Below, one piece after another: positions 25,980 through 36,372 of a stretch of 60,125 nt of DNA. The DNA lies in contig DSBV01000035.1 in the NCBI GenBank assembly GCA_011045955.1, positions 1-60,125 of the forward strand, written 5' to 3'. Numbering within the stretch: position 1 is the stretch's first letter; every line of letters starts with the position of its first letter. The stretch comes from Bacteroidales bacterium (lineage in GTDB: Bacteria > Bacteroidota > Bacteroidia > Bacteroidales > Tenuifilaceae). A program made the position numbers and the translations under genes. The notes under the pieces were generated by a model that made no database searches, was not told the DNA's origin, and worked only from the letters and a program-made list of their open reading frames with translations.

Positions 25980-26010
25980 GTTATTTTAGCGCCTGAAAAA
26001 TCGTATTGGT

Positions 26011-26973
26011 ATGGGTATTCTTAACATTTTTAGCTCTGACAACAAGGACGAATCAAATAGCTCGCTCGATCAGGGATTGGCTAAAACAAAGGAAAATCTT
26101 TTCAAAAGGATTTCCAGGGCTGTAGCAGGTAAGTCGAAGGTTGATGATGAGGTTCTTGACGAGCTGGAGGAGAGCCTTATTGCTGCCGACGTTGGCGTAG
26201 AAACAACCCTGCGCATAATTGAGCGTATCCAAAAACGGGCAGCAGAGGAAAAGTATTTAAATACATCGGAATTGAACTACATCCTGAAATACGAAATACT
26301 TGGACTACTCGCCGAAAATACTTCCAAAAATCAGGCTGACCCTAATAACATTCCTAAACCCTATGTGATTATGGTGGTTGGCGTCAACGGTGTAGGGAAA
26401 ACAACCACCATTGGCAAGTTAGCCTACATGTTCAAGAGTCAAGGTAAAAAGGTGCTTTTAGGTGCTGCCGACACCTTCAGGGCAGCAGCCGTAGAGCAGC
26501 TTTCCATTTGGGCCGATAGGGTTGATGTTCCTATTGTCAAACAGCAAATGGGAGCTGACCCCGCCGCAGTTGCTTTCGATACCCTTAGCTCGGCCAAATC
26601 GAACGACGTTGATGTTGTAATTATCGATACCGCCGGCCGTCTTCACAATAAAGTCAATCTAATGAACGAGCTTTCCAAAATCCGTAGGGTAATGCAGAAG
26701 GTCATCCCCGATGCCCCACACGAGGTGCTCCTTGTTCTCGATGGATCAACCGGACAGAATGCCTTTGCGCAAGCTCGTGAGTTTACCTTGGCTACCGATG
26801 TTACTGCCATTGCCCTTACAAAGCTCGATGGAACCGCAAAGGGTGGTGTTGTGCTTGGCATTTCCGACCAATTTAAAATACCCGTAAAGTACATTGGGGT
26901 AGGTGAAAAAATGACTGATTTACAGATTTTCGATCGGGTAGCTTTTGTTGAATCGCTTTTCCGTAACGTTTAA
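26011..26973 (+). CDS. ftsY: signal recognition particle receptor FtsY
   Basis: This is the SRP-docking GTPase at the inner membrane, of 320 residues. It has the short N-terminus typical outside Proteobacteria, without the long acidic A domain. The helical N domain (about 25-105) precedes the G domain: GVNGVGKTTTIGKLA (G1, about 123-137), DTFRAAAVEQL, DTAGRLHNK (G3), TKLDGTAKGG (G4 region). rimO follows after 6 bp, so the two are probably co-transcribed. Confidence 0.96.
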   Translation: MGILNIFSSDNKDESNSSLDQGLAKTKENLFKRISRAVAGKSKVDDEVLDELEESLIAADVGVETTLRIIERIQKRAAEEKYLNTSELNYILKYEILGLLAENTSKNQADPNNIPKPYVIMVVGVNGVGKTTTIGKLAYMFKSQGKKVLLGAADTFRAAAVEQLSIWADRVDVPIVKQQMGADPAAVAFDTLSSAKSNDVDVVIIDTAGRLHNKVNLMNELSKIRRVMQKVIPDAPHEVLLVLDGSTGQNAFAQAREFTLATDVTAIALTKLDGTAKGGVVLGISDQFKIPVKYIGVGEKMTDLQIFDRVAFVESLFRNV

Positions 26974-26979
26974 CTTTAG

Positions 26980-28275
26980 ATGGCAAAAAAAGTAAATGTG
27001 GTTACTTTGGGGTGCTCAAAAAACGTTGTGGACTCCGAGGTGCTGATGCATCAGCTCGATAAAGGGGGATGGGAGATTGTTCACAACTCGAACGATCCAT
27101 CGGCAAGGGTTGTTGTAATTAACACGTGCGGTTTTATTGGCGATGCCAAGGAGGAGTCCGTTGAAACCATTCTTGGCTTTGTCGATGCCAAAGGTAAAGG
27201 GCTTATCGATAAGATTTACGTCATGGGATGCCTTTCGCAACGCTACCGCAATGAGCTGGAAGCTGAAATTCCCGAGGTCGATGGCTTTTTTGGGGTATCC
27301 GATTTACCTCGGATTGTTCCCGAACTCAATGTAACCTATAATGAATCGGAAGTAAACAGGCGTTGGCTAACAACCCCAAAGCATTACGCATTCCTAAAAA
27401 TTTCAGAGGGATGTAACTGGGGCTGTTCCTTTTGTGCCATTCCCCTTATTAGGGGTAAACATGTTTCCCGACCTATCGAATCGCTGATAGACGAGACAAC
27501 GAAACTTGCTAATCAAGGTGTTAAGGAGCTAATTGTAATTGCCCAGGACACTACCTATTACGGATTTGACATATATGGCGAGCGCCGAATTACTCAACTC
27601 CTCAATAGCCTTAGCCAGATTGACGGTATTGAATGGATTAGGCTGCACTACGCCTATCCATCGGCTTTCCCTGATGATTTGATTGCCGAGATTAATTCGA
27701 ACCCTAAAATTTGCAAGTATATCGATATTCCCTTGCAGCACATTAATACGCAGGTGCTAAAAATGATGCGTAGGGGAATAAACAGAGAGCAAACCATTGA
27801 TTTAATTGAGAAGATAAGAAAGAATATCCCCGAAATTGCTATCCGAACCACTTTTCTGGTTGGCCATCCAGGGGAAACCCTTGAAGCCTACAATGAACTG
27901 GTTGACTTTGTTAAGGATTACCAGTTCGATAGGGTAGGTGCATTTGCATATTCCGAGGAGGAAGGAACCTATGCTGCACAAAAATTTACGGACTCCATAT
28001 CCAATGAAGAGAAAACACGTAGAGTTGATAAGCTAATGGAGATCCAACAAATGGTGTCGCTAGAGCTAAATCAGCAGAGAGTTTGGCGTACCTTTAAAGT
28101 TATAATTGATGCCGTTGAGGGCCATTACGCTGTTTGCCGAACGGAATTCGATTCACCTGAGGTGGATCAGGAGGTTCTGGTAAAGCTTAATGGTAACAAT
28201 GTAAAACCCGGTGAGTTTCATACAGTGCGTATTGTTGAGGCCCAGGAATACGACTTATTCGGTGAGTTTGTATAA
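26980..28275 (+). CDS. rimO: ribosomal protein S12 methylthiotransferase
   Basis: This is a radical-SAM enzyme of 431 residues that adds a methylthio group to the conserved Asp of ribosomal protein S12. An N-terminal UPF0004 domain with its own Cys ligands (TLGCSKNVVDSE; NTCGFIGDAKEES; VMGCLSQRY) is followed by the radical-SAM motif CNWGCSFCAIPLIRG (about residue 145-159). A C-terminal TRAM domain covers about 365-431. The KNVVDSE signature separates RimO from the tRNA enzyme MiaB. It lies 6 bp after ftsY and before a hairpin terminator. Confidence 0.95.
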   Translation: MAKKVNVVTLGCSKNVVDSEVLMHQLDKGGWEIVHNSNDPSARVVVINTCGFIGDAKEESVETILGFVDAKGKGLIDKIYVMGCLSQRYRNELEAEIPEVDGFFGVSDLPRIVPELNVTYNESEVNRRWLTTPKHYAFLKISEGCNWGCSFCAIPLIRGKHVSRPIESLIDETTKLANQGVKELIVIAQDTTYYGFDIYGERRITQLLNSLSQIDGIEWIRLHYAYPSAFPDDLIAEINSNPKICKYIDIPLQHINTQVLKMMRRGINREQTIDLIEKIRKNIPEIAIRTTFLVGHPGETLEAYNELVDFVKDYQFDRVGAFAYSEEEGTYAAQKFTDSISNEEKTRRVDKLMEIQQMVSLELNQQRVWRTFKVIIDAVEGHYAVCRTEFDSPEVDQEVLVKLNGNNVKPGEFHTVRIVEAQEYDLFGEFV

Positions 28276-28282
28276 AAAATAA

Positions 28283-28303
28283 AGGTCGTTAATAACGACT
28301 TTT
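28283..28303 (+). terminator. terminator after rimO
   Basis: GTCGTT and AACGAC form a short stem around AAT, flanked by A- and T-rich sequence. It lies between rimO and the convergent tpx pseudogene and may act in both directions. Confidence 0.5.
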
Positions 28304-28326
28304 ATATCAATGCATTAATTTAATTA

Positions 28327-28822
28327 TTAAACTAACTCCTTTAAGACATTAATTGCGGCATCGTAATTAGGTTCCTGTGCTATTTCTGGTACGTACTCCA
28401 CGTATTTTATTGTGTCATCCTTATCGATTATCACACGGGCAAGTAGCCTTAATTCCTTTTCAGAAAACCATAGTTTGTCCCGAACTCAATGCCTCGATGA
28501 TCCGAAAGGGTAACTAAATTAGTAATTCCTTCAGCTTCACAAAAACGTTTAAGCGCAAAAGGTAGGTCGTTCGAAATAACTAAAATACAACCTTATCACC
28601 GAATTCCGATGCGGTTTTATTGAATTTGTGATTCTGAACTGAGCATACGCTGGTGTCAATGGATGGAAAAACGGAAATAAGTTTAACTTTCCCCTTAAAA
28701 TCGCTCATCTTTATAGGCTTTAGGGAATTGTCGAGTGCTATGAATTCCAAGGCCTTATCACCTGCTTTAACCTGTTCACCTGCTAGGGTTACAGGTTTGC
28801 CGCCAAATGTTACCGCTCTCAT
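28327..28822 (-). pseudogene. tpx: thiol peroxidase with two frameshifts
   Basis: The conceptual product is about 165 residues of a Tpx peroxiredoxin. It starts MRAVTFGGKPVTLAGEQ, with peroxidatic Cys in PSIDTSVCSVQ and resolving Cys in LPFALKRFCEAEG, and ends AAINVLKELV. The reading frame breaks twice. At 28582-28585 a T4 run (minus strand) needs one more T to continue from DKVV into LVISNDLPF. At 28464-28467 another T4 run needs one more T to reach ELRLLARVIIDKD. All catalytic residues survive in the shifted frames. Either the gene is decaying or the sequence lost two T's in homopolymers. It lies downstream of clpC in the same direction but after a terminator. Confidence 0.85.
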
Positions 28823-28861
28823 AATTCTATTAGGTTTAACTACTTTGTTGGTGGAAAGTTC

Positions 28862-28894
28862 AAAAAAAGAGACGCACCCATTACTGTGCGTCTC
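28862..28894 (-). terminator. terminator after clpC
   Basis: On the minus strand GAGACGCAC and GTGCGTCTC form a perfect 9-bp stem followed by seven T. It lies about 20 bp after the clpC stop. Confidence 0.9.
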
Positions 28895-28913
28895 AACGCT
28901 ATAAATTAATTTA

Positions 28914-31457
28914 TTACTCTTCATCAGCGTTGGCAACCTCCTCTTCAGCTTTAGCTGTCCGAATGGTGATTTCGTCATTCTTCTTGCTGTAGCCAACCAG
29001 AAATACCGCACCTGGTTTTGCATCGCTCTTTATTAGGGCCTCAGCAAGAGGGTCCTCCAGGTACTTTTGAATGGCTCGCTTTAGGGGACGAGCGCCATAC
29101 TGAACATCATATCCCTTTTCCGTGATGAAATCCTTAGCTGCAGTCGAAATCTTAATGGTATAGCCCAAACCGGCAACCCTATCGAATAGCCCTTTAAGCT
29201 CAATATCTATAATTTTATGTATATCGCTCTTGATAAGCGAATTGAACATAACAATATCATCAATTCGGTTCAAGAATTCTGGAGCAAAAGCTTTTTTCAG
29301 TGCCTTTTGGATTATACTTTTCTCGTAATCGCTTTTTGCCTCCGACTTAGCTTTAGTAGCAAAACCTACACCCTGTCCAAACTCTTTTAAATCACGGGTT
29401 CCAATGTTGGAGGTCATTATTATTATGGTATTCTTGAAATCAACCCGGCGTCCTAAGCTATCGGTTAACTGCCCCTCGTCCAGAACCTGCAGAAGGATAT
29501 GGAACACATCGGGGTGTGCTTTTTCAACCTCATCGAGCAACACTACCGAGTAGGGCTTGCGGCGAACTTTTTCGGTGAGCTGACCTCCTTCCTCATAGCC
29601 TATGTATCCCGGAGGTGCACCTACAAGTCGCGACACGGAGAATTTCTCCATGTATTCACTCATGTCAATGCGTATAAGGTTATCGGTAGTATCGAAAAGA
29701 TATTTTGCCAGAACCTTAGCAAGTAGGGTTTTACCAACTCCTGTGGGCCCAAGGAAAATGAACGAACCTATGGGGCGGTTTGGATCCTTTAGCCCGACAC
29801 GGTTACGCTGAATAGCCTTAACAATCTTGTCAATAGCCTCGTCCTGGCCAATCACCGAGCGTTTTAGCTCATCGGCCATCTTAAGTAGGCGTGCTCCTTC
29901 AGCCTGAGCAATACGCTGAACGGGAACTCCAGTCATCATGGCAACAACTTCGGCTACCTTTTCGGCATCTACAGTTTCGCGATGCTTAGTTAACTCTTTC
30001 TCCCATCTAGCTTGCTCAGCTTCAAGCTGTTCAATAAGCTTTTTCTCGTTATCACGATACTTTGCCGCTAGCTCAAACATCTGGTTCTTGACTGCCTTGA
30101 TCTTTTCCTTTTTGGTCTCCTCAATGAGTTTTTCCAACTTGAGAATGCTATTGGGAACCTTTATGTTTGAGATATGTACACGTGAACCGGCCTCGTCAAG
30201 CGCATCAATTGCCTTGTCGGGTAAATGCCTGTCGCTGATATATCGCATGGTAAGCTTCACGCATGCCTCAATGGCATCGGGGGTATAAGTAACGTTATGG
30301 TGCTCCTCGTACCTCTCCTTAATGTTATTGAGTATTTCAATCGTCTCTTCAGGCGTTGTGGGTTCTACCATCACCTTTTGGAAACGACGCTCCAGCGCTC
30401 CATCCTTCTCAATGTGCTCACGATATTCGTCAAGGGTGGTAGCCCCAATGCATTGGAGTTCGCCACGGGCAAGAGCAGGCTTAAGCATGTTAGCGGCGTC
30501 AAGTGAACCAGTGGCACCACCAGCTCCTACAATCGTATGAATCTCATCAACGAAAAGTATGATGTTGGGACTTCGGGTAAGTTCATTTAGAATAGCCTTC
30601 ATGCGCTCCTCAAACTGTCCGCGATACTTAGTGCCAGCTACAATTGAGGCTAAATCGAGTGCAATTACACGTTTGTTGAACAGCACGCGCGACACCTTCT
30701 TTTTGACTATGCGCAACGCTAGCCCCTCGGCAATTGCCGATTTCCCAACGCCAGGCTCACCAATAAGGATTGGATTGTTCTTTTTCCTACGGCTCAATAT
30801 CTGAGCAATGCGTTCAATTTCCCTTTCACGACCAATTATTGGATCTAAACGACCCTCCTCTGCAGCTTTGGTTAAATCGATACCAAAATTGTCAAGCACA
30901 GGAGTATCGGACGATTTTGATGAAGATTGACCTGACCGCCCCATGTTCCCAAAAATGCCACCTTCACCTTCATCCTCCTCACTACCGCCGCCGAGAAAAT
31001 CATCTTTATCACCCGAGTTCTCCACAGTTAAATGTTTACGAACCGTTTCGTAATCAACATCATGTTCTAGAAGCAGTTGAGTAATATAGCTGGTTTCATC
31101 CTTTAAGATTGCAAGTAACAGGTGGGCGGTATTGATAGTATCACTTTTGAGCGATCGGGCTTCAAGTATTACTATTTTTAAAACCCTTTCGGTGGATTTG
31201 TAAACACTAATGTCATCCGAGTTATCAACAGCTGAATTATTAGCCGCTGACTGTAACAACTGGCTTTCAATTGACTTTTTTAAGTCATTAATATTCAAAC
31301 CCTCAGAAAGCAGAATATTAATTGCTTCGCCTTCCCCATCGCGAAGAATACCTAAAAAGAGATGATCGGGGGTAATAGCTATATTACCCAACCGGATAGC
31401 CTCCTCGCGACTATAGGCTATAACATCCTTGATTTTTTGCGAAAATTTTTGCTCCAT
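28914..31457 (-). CDS. clpC: ATP-dependent Clp protease ATP-binding subunit ClpC
   Basis: This is a Hsp100 AAA+ unfoldase that feeds proteins to ClpP. It has about 847 residues from the ATG at 31457 ([13 protein letters not shown]), which matches the family; an in-frame ATG 39 bp upstream would add 13 unrelated residues. The order is: two ClpN repeats (about 1-150), D1 with Walker [14 protein letters not shown], a UVR-type coiled middle segment ([18 protein letters not shown]), D2 with Walker [13 protein letters not shown], and the C-terminal D2-small domain. The UVR motif marks it as ClpC rather than ClpB or ClpA. It is a single gene with its own terminator. Confidence 0.95.
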   Translation of the reverse strand: MEQKFSQKIKDVIAYSREEAIRLGNIAITPDHLFLGILRDGEGEAINILLSEGLNINDLKKSIESQLLQSAANNSAVDNSDDISVYKSTERVLKIVILEARSLKSDTINTAHLLLAILKDETSYITQLLLEHDVDYETVRKHLTVENSGDKDDFLGGGSEEDEGEGGIFGNMGRSGQSSSKSSDTPVLDNFGIDLTKAAEEGRLDPIIGREREIERIAQILSRRKKNNPILIGEPGVGKSAIAEGLALRIVKKKVSRVLFNKRVIALDLASIVAGTKYRGQFEERMKAILNELTRSPNIILFVDEIHTIVGAGGATGSLDAANMLKPALARGELQCIGATTLDEYREHIEKDGALERRFQKVMVEPTTPEETIEILNNIKERYEEHHNVTYTPDAIEACVKLTMRYISDRHLPDKAIDALDEAGSRVHISNIKVPNSILKLEKLIEETKKEKIKAVKNQMFELAAKYRDNEKKLIEQLEAEQARWEKELTKHRETVDAEKVAEVVAMMTGVPVQRIAQAEGARLLKMADELKRSVIGQDEAIDKIVKAIQRNRVGLKDPNRPIGSFIFLGPTGVGKTLLAKVLAKYLFDTTDNLIRIDMSEYMEKFSVSRLVGAPPGYIGYEEGGQLTEKVRRKPYSVVLLDEVEKAHPDVFHILLQVLDEGQLTDSLGRRVDFKNTIIIMTSNIGTRDLKEFGQGVGFATKAKSEAKSDYEKSIIQKALKKAFAPEFLNRIDDIVMFNSLIKSDIHKIIDIELKGLFDRVAGLGYTIKISTAAKDFITEKGYDVQYGARPLKRAIQKYLEDPLAEALIKSDAKPGAVFLVGYSKKNDEITIRTAKAEEEVANADEE

Positions 31458-31645
31458 AAATGCTTCTCCAAAAACTTGTACTAAAATAGTAGACATAAAC
31501 GTAACAACAATGCTTTTGTTAATAAATTTAGTATTTTTTTAATAAATAATGAACAACATCATCAACCATTCTTTTTTTTACGTATAAATAGCTATCTTAG
31601 TACGTTATTTTTAAAGTAAAAAATGACTTTTTAAGCTATTATTAT

Positions 31646-34144
31646 ATGTCTGAGGGTGAAAGGATTATACAGATCAACATTGAGGAGGAAATGAAATCAT
31701 CGTACATTGACTATTCAATGTCGGTGATAGTATCGAGAGCATTACCCGATGTTCGCGACGGGTTAAAACCCGTTCACAGGAGGGTTCTTTACGGAATGGC
31801 CGATTTGGGGCTCAATGCAGGTAAACCATTCAAGAAATCGGCACGTATCGTGGGTGAGGTTTTAGGTAAGTATCACCCTCATGGCGACTCGTCGGTTTAT
31901 GAGGCAATGGCTCGTATGGCTCAGGATTGGGCAATGCGTTACCCATTGGTCGATGGTCAGGGTAACTTTGGTTCTGTTGACGGCGATAGCCCTGCAGCCA
32001 TGCGTTACACGGAGGCCAGGCTTACCAAAATTGCAGAGGAAACACTAGCCGACATCGACAAAAATACTGTTGACTTTAAGCCTAACTTCGACGATACCTT
32101 GGAAGAGCCCACAGTCCTCCCTACTAAAATCCCCCTTCTTCTGGTTAACGGAACATCGGGCATTGCCGTAGGAATGGCCACCAATATGCCTCCCCACAAC
32201 CTCAGCGAGATTGTTGATGCCATTTGCGCCACAGTTGATAATCCTGAGATTACAATAGATGAATTACTTAAATATGCTAAAGGACCCGATTTTCCAACTG
32301 GTGGTATAATATATGGTTATCAGGGAGTTAAGGAAGCATACCTTACCGGAAAGGGTAGGGTAGTGATTCGTTCCAAAACCGAAATTGAACAAACTGATTC
32401 CGGCCGGTCCAAGATTATTGTAACAGAAATACCCTATATGGTTAATAAGGCCGAAATGATCAAAAAGATTGCCGACCTTATAAACGAAAAGAAGCTTGAG
32501 GGTATCAGCTACATTAACGACGAATCCGATAGACAAGGAACTCGAGTTGTAATAATCCTTAAAAAAGAGGCTGTTGCCAATGTTGTATTAAACAATTTAT
32601 TTAAGCACTCACAGCTGCAATCCACATTTGCTATCAACAACATAGCTTTGGTGGATGGGCGCCCCAGGCAACTTAACCTGAAGGACTTAATAGTACAGTT
32701 CATTAAGCACAGGCATAACATTATCCTCCGCCGTACCCGGTTTGAACTCGATGAAGCTCAAAAGCGGGCCCACATACTTGAAGGATTGCTAATAGCCATT
32801 GACCATATCGATGAGGTGATTAGCCTCATACGCGCTGCATCTTCGCCCACCGAGGCCAAGAAAAAGTTGATGGAAAGGTTTGGTCTTAGTGAAGTTCAAG
32901 CCCAAGCAATCATCGATATGCGCTTAAGGAGTCTTACCGGACTTGAGCGCGAAAAGGTTAAGCAGGAGTATGAGGATCTGCTAAAGCAAATTGCTTACCT
33001 CAAGCAGATTCTTGAGGATGAACCCCTTCAGAAAAAAATCATCAAGGATGAGATGATCGAAATGAAGGAAAAGTATGGCGATAATCGTAAAACTGAGATT
33101 GTGCCTGATGCTGAGGAGTTTAACCCCGAAGATTTTTATGCCGACGAGGAGGTGGTTATCACCATTTCCCGCATGGGTTATATCAAGCGTACCCCACTAT
33201 ATGAGTACAAGCTTCAATCCAGGGGAGGAGTAGGCTCAAAAGGAAGCACCACCCGCGATGAGGATTTCATTGAGCATATCTATGTAGCATCCATGCATAA
33301 CACCATGCTTTTCTTCACTGAAAAAGGCAAGTGTTACTGGTTAAAAGTTTATGAAATACCTGAAGGGAATAAGGCATCAAAGGGTAGGGCTATACAGAAC
33401 CTTATCAACATTGAGAACGACGACACAATACGAGCATACATTAATGTTAAAACATTAACAAATCCTGATTACCTTAATAATAACTTTATTGTGCTATGCA
33501 CCAAGAATGGCATAATTAAAAAGACATCGCTAAAGGCATATAGCCGTCCCCGACAGAGTGGGGTCATAGCAATTACCATCAAAGAGGGCGATCAGCTTAT
33601 TGAAGCATGCCTAACCAATGGAAACAAGCAAATAATACTCGCTGCTCGCAATGGGAAGGCCATACGTTTTCACGAAAAACTTATACGTCCAATAGGCAGA
33701 ATTGGAAGCGGGGTTAGGGGAATGAACCTAGCCCAGGGCGATTCCATTGTTGGCATGATTTGTGTTGAAGAAAATGAAAACAAGGATATACTGGTTGTGG
33801 CTGAAAATGGTTATGGCAAGCGTTCAAAACTTGACGATTACCGGGTAACCGGAAGAGGTGGGAAAGGGGTAAAAACCATTACGATAACACCTAAAACAGG
33901 TAAACTTATCAGCATTAAAGCCGTTGACGACAACAACGATATTATGATTATAAACAAAAGTGGGTTAACCATCCGATTGAGCGTCAAGGAACTTCGAGTT
34001 ATTGGTAGAACGGCACAAGGGGTTAAACTTATCAACCTAAGGAAAAACGATTCCATTGCTGCCATAACCAATGTAGAGGCAAGCGATGTAGAAAATGATT
34101 ATCAACAAGAAACCATTGATAACGAAGAATCAGTAAACGAGTAA
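31646..34144 (+). CDS. gyrA: DNA gyrase subunit A
   Basis: This is the breakage-rejoining subunit of gyrase, of 832 residues. The active-site Tyr121 is in AMRYTEARL. The quinolone-determining region reads [12 protein letters not shown], with Ser82 and Glu86 at the places of E. coli Ser83 and Asp87. The coiled coil with [12 protein letters not shown] precedes the C-terminal beta-pinwheel, which has the GyrA-box-like [10 protein letters not shown] near residue 527. That box supports GyrA rather than ParC. A TPR-protein gene follows after 20 bp. Confidence 0.96.
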   Translation: MSEGERIIQINIEEEMKSSYIDYSMSVIVSRALPDVRDGLKPVHRRVLYGMADLGLNAGKPFKKSARIVGEVLGKYHPHGDSSVYEAMARMAQDWAMRYPLVDGQGNFGSVDGDSPAAMRYTEARLTKIAEETLADIDKNTVDFKPNFDDTLEEPTVLPTKIPLLLVNGTSGIAVGMATNMPPHNLSEIVDAICATVDNPEITIDELLKYAKGPDFPTGGIIYGYQGVKEAYLTGKGRVVIRSKTEIEQTDSGRSKIIVTEIPYMVNKAEMIKKIADLINEKKLEGISYINDESDRQGTRVVIILKKEAVANVVLNNLFKHSQLQSTFAINNIALVDGRPRQLNLKDLIVQFIKHRHNIILRRTRFELDEAQKRAHILEGLLIAIDHIDEVISLIRAASSPTEAKKKLMERFGLSEVQAQAIIDMRLRSLTGLEREKVKQEYEDLLKQIAYLKQILEDEPLQKKIIKDEMIEMKEKYGDNRKTEIVPDAEEFNPEDFYADEEVVITISRMGYIKRTPLYEYKLQSRGGVGSKGSTTRDEDFIEHIYVASMHNTMLFFTEKGKCYWLKVYEIPEGNKASKGRAIQNLINIENDDTIRAYINVKTLTNPDYLNNNFIVLCTKNGIIKKTSLKAYSRPRQSGVIAITIKEGDQLIEACLTNGNKQIILAARNGKAIRFHEKLIRPIGRIGSGVRGMNLAQGDSIVGMICVEENENKDILVVAENGYGKRSKLDDYRVTGRGGKGVKTITITPKTGKLISIKAVDDNNDIMIINKSGLTIRLSVKELRVIGRTAQGVKLINLRKNDSIAAITNVEASDVENDYQQETIDNEESVNE

Positions 34145-34164
34145 CTTAAATTAACAATTATCTT

Positions 34165-35472
34165 ATGAAACGACTAACAATTTTAATTTCAATGCTATTT
34201 GCTGCTGTAATGGTAACAGCGCAAACCAGCAAGGAAATCAATTTCGATCAGTACGCCAAAAAGGTTGAAAAAAGCAACGCCGAAATCCAGAATCCTAAAA
34301 AGAATACCAAGGAGGCCACATGGATAAAAAGGGGAGAACTCATGATGGATCTTTTTGATGCCCAAATCCTTAGGGCATACATTGGTATGGATCCAAATAC
34401 CTTCATGCTTGTTGTAGGAAAACCCATTCAACAGGAAAAAATTGAAGTTGATGGGGTTCTACTCGATAAGTATGTTATGGAAAGGGTGAACTTCTACTTT
34501 AGCAACGACCAGCTTGAGCGCTGGGAGGTTACTAAGCCTGTTGTTGAAAAACCATTGGATTTAGCCCTTGAAAGTTTCCTGAATGCAATTGAGATCGACA
34601 CCAAGGGTAAAAGCACCAAGAAATTACAGGAAAACCTTGTAAAACTAAAAGGACTTTACGTTAACGAAGGTTCAAACCAGTATACTCTAAAAGATTATAA
34701 GGGTGCCTTTGAATCCTTCAAAAAGGTTATAGAGATTGGCAAGCTTCCAATACTAAACCAAAGCGATACCGCTATTTTCTATTATGCCGGCTTATCGGCT
34801 CAACTTGCCGGATTACTTGAGGAATCAATTCCATACTACCAGAAATCCATTGAACTTGGCTTTGCCAACGATGGTGCTGTTTACTTTAATATTTTCGATG
34901 CCTATAAGAACCTGAATAAAGGCGATGAGGGTTTAAAATACCTTGAGGAAGGATTCATAAAATACCCCAAAAACACTAACGTATTATTCTCTCTAATTTC
35001 TTACTATATCGACAAACAGGAAGATCCTACCAAGATTCTTGTGTATATCGATAAGGCAATTGAAACCGAACCTAATAACTCATCGCTTTACTTTGCAAAG
35101 GGAACATTGTACGATAGACTCGGGGATAACGAAAACTCCCTTGAAGCTTATAAGAAGGCAATCGAAATTGACCCTAATTTCTTTGATGCGTACTACAATA
35201 TTGGAGCACTTTACTTCAATAAAGGTGTAAAATACATTGAGGAAGCCAATAAGGTTCCTGCTCGTGAACTCGATAAATACGATGCTCTAATGGAAAAGGC
35301 TAATGCAGAATTTAAGAACTCAATGCCGTACATGGAGCAAGCCTTTAAAGTAAACCCCAATAGCAAGGAAGCCGTAGAAGCGTTGAAAAATATTTATTTC
35401 CGTTTCCGAAACGAAAGCCAGGAAATGATGGATAAGTACAACGAGTTTAACGAGAAATCAAAGCAAATGTAA
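34165..35472 (+). CDS. secreted tetratricopeptide-repeat protein
   Basis: This is a protein of 435 residues with a signal peptide (MKRLTILISMLFAAVMVTA, cleavage after TAQ). It has several TPR units from about residue 165 on, for example DYKGAFESFKKVIEIGKLP, GLLEESIPYYQKSIELGFA, SSLYFAKGTLYDRLGDNENS and FFDAYYNIGALYFNKG. The N-terminal 160 residues are less repetitive. It is likely periplasmic. It is co-directional with gyrA and close enough for co-transcription, with a strong terminator after it. Its partner or function is not evident. Confidence 0.85.
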   Translation: MKRLTILISMLFAAVMVTAQTSKEINFDQYAKKVEKSNAEIQNPKKNTKEATWIKRGELMMDLFDAQILRAYIGMDPNTFMLVVGKPIQQEKIEVDGVLLDKYVMERVNFYFSNDQLERWEVTKPVVEKPLDLALESFLNAIEIDTKGKSTKKLQENLVKLKGLYVNEGSNQYTLKDYKGAFESFKKVIEIGKLPILNQSDTAIFYYAGLSAQLAGLLEESIPYYQKSIELGFANDGAVYFNIFDAYKNLNKGDEGLKYLEEGFIKYPKNTNVLFSLISYYIDKQEDPTKILVYIDKAIETEPNNSSLYFAKGTLYDRLGDNENSLEAYKKAIEIDPNFFDAYYNIGALYFNKGVKYIEEANKVPARELDKYDALMEKANAEFKNSMPYMEQAFKVNPNSKEAVEALKNIYFRFRNESQEMMDKYNEFNEKSKQM

Positions 35473-35486
35473 TTAAATGCAATACT

Positions 35487-35516
35487 AGTAAAGCCCCAAA
35501 GTGGGGCTTTACTTTA
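35487..35516. terminator. terminator after the gyrA-TPR unit
   Basis: AGTAAAGCCCC and GGGGCTTTACT form a perfect 11-bp stem around a 5-nt loop. A T-rich stretch follows. It sits between convergent genes and could serve both strands. Confidence 0.85.
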
Positions 35517-35553
35517 CCAAACAATATTTAACATAATATTAATTATATGACTT

Positions 35554-36018
35554 TTATTTGAGTGCTTCGGGAGTCCAGTTTTTAAGGAAACTCATAACTT
35601 TCTTACGGTCGTAACCTTCGCCTGACTCAAGCAAACCGGAATCCTGAGTATGGATTCTGTTCCCATTTGAATCTAAAATAACAAGTACTGGAAAACCAAA
35701 ACGTTGTGGCTTATCAAACTTTTCAAGTATATCTAAATTTTTATTTTCCTTGCTATAGTTGACCTTAACCACAACATAATTGTTATAGAGAATTTCGGAT
35801 AAAGTAGAATCTGCATTCAGAAAATTATGGAGTTTAACGCACCAGGGACACCAATTACCTCCAATCTGGATAAAGATATGCTTGTTTTCCTGATTCGCTT
35901 TGCTTATTGCCTTGGCAATTTCAGTTTTAGCATCGGCATTGGGGTTGTATATATTGACCTGGCTGTAAGTCGTCAATCCAAATAAAACAAGTAAATTTAG
36001 TAGCAATAATCGTTTCAT
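35554..36018 (-). CDS. secreted thioredoxin-family protein
   Basis: This is a protein of 154 residues with a signal peptide (MKRLLLLNLLVLFGLTTYS, cleavage near YSQ). It has a thioredoxin fold with redox motif CPWC in IQIGGNWCPWCVKLHNF and the cis-Pro region GFPVLVILDSNGN. This is the DUF255/thioredoxin_7-like type, acting in periplasmic disulfide reduction or isomerisation. The start at 36018 is preferred to 36042 because a -7 box (36047-36040) lies between them and overlaps the longer start. Confidence 0.87.
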   Translation of the reverse strand: MKRLLLLNLLVLFGLTTYSQVNIYNPNADAKTEIAKAISKANQENKHIFIQIGGNWCPWCVKLHNFLNADSTLSEILYNNYVVVKVNYSKENKNLDILEKFDKPQRFGFPVLVILDSNGNRIHTQDSGLLESGEGYDRKKVMSFLKNWTPEALK

Positions 36019-36039
36019 AGTTAATATTTTTAGGACACT

Positions 36040-36047
36040 CAAAGGTA
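36040..36047 (-). promoter_or_regulatory. -7 box of the thioredoxin-family gene
   Basis: TACCTTTG on the minus strand matches TAnnTTTG exactly. A TTTG lies 23 bp further upstream (36074-36071), slightly far for a -33 element. The expected start leaves a 15-nt leader. Confidence 0.5.
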
Positions 36048-36099
36048 TTAATATCTTGAAAAAAGTTAATCAAATACTAGTTAGCTGCATTTAACCCAA

Positions 36100-36176
36100 A
36101 TCCGTCAAGTGTAAAAACCAATTGACGGATCGACTAACAAAATCGATTCATTCCGAAGTTCGGAATGAAAGATTTT
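36100..36176. repeat. two adjacent intergenic hairpins
   Basis: The first is a perfect 9-bp inverted repeat, ATCCGTCAA (36100-36108) and TTGACGGAT (36122-36130). The second is a perfect 11-bp repeat, TTCATTCCGAA (36147-36157), one G, TTCGGAATGAA (36159-36169), extended outwards by AAAATC/GATTTT. They lie in a 354-bp gene-free gap between divergent genes (36019-36372). No T-run follows either, so they are not ordinary terminators. The rest of the gap holds no ORF. Confidence 0.6.
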
Positions 36177-36372
36177 GATAAATCGGGGTTACCTCCAATA
36201 AGTCAATAGATACAAATTGTATGCATATTTCTTGTGTTTCTATTGAATGATCTCGGTTTAGTTTATATAACTTTCTGATATTGTGTTAAATAATGTTTTT
36301 AAAAAAAATATTCACAACACCCCTTGCAATTTCGTTTTTTGCACTATAATTGCGGAAAATTTTAAGCGATTT

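Noticed and set aside
28823-29023. N-terminal part of an open frame leading into tpx
   Set aside because: It runs through the clpC terminator and the 3' end of clpC. The true tpx start is the ATG at 28822.
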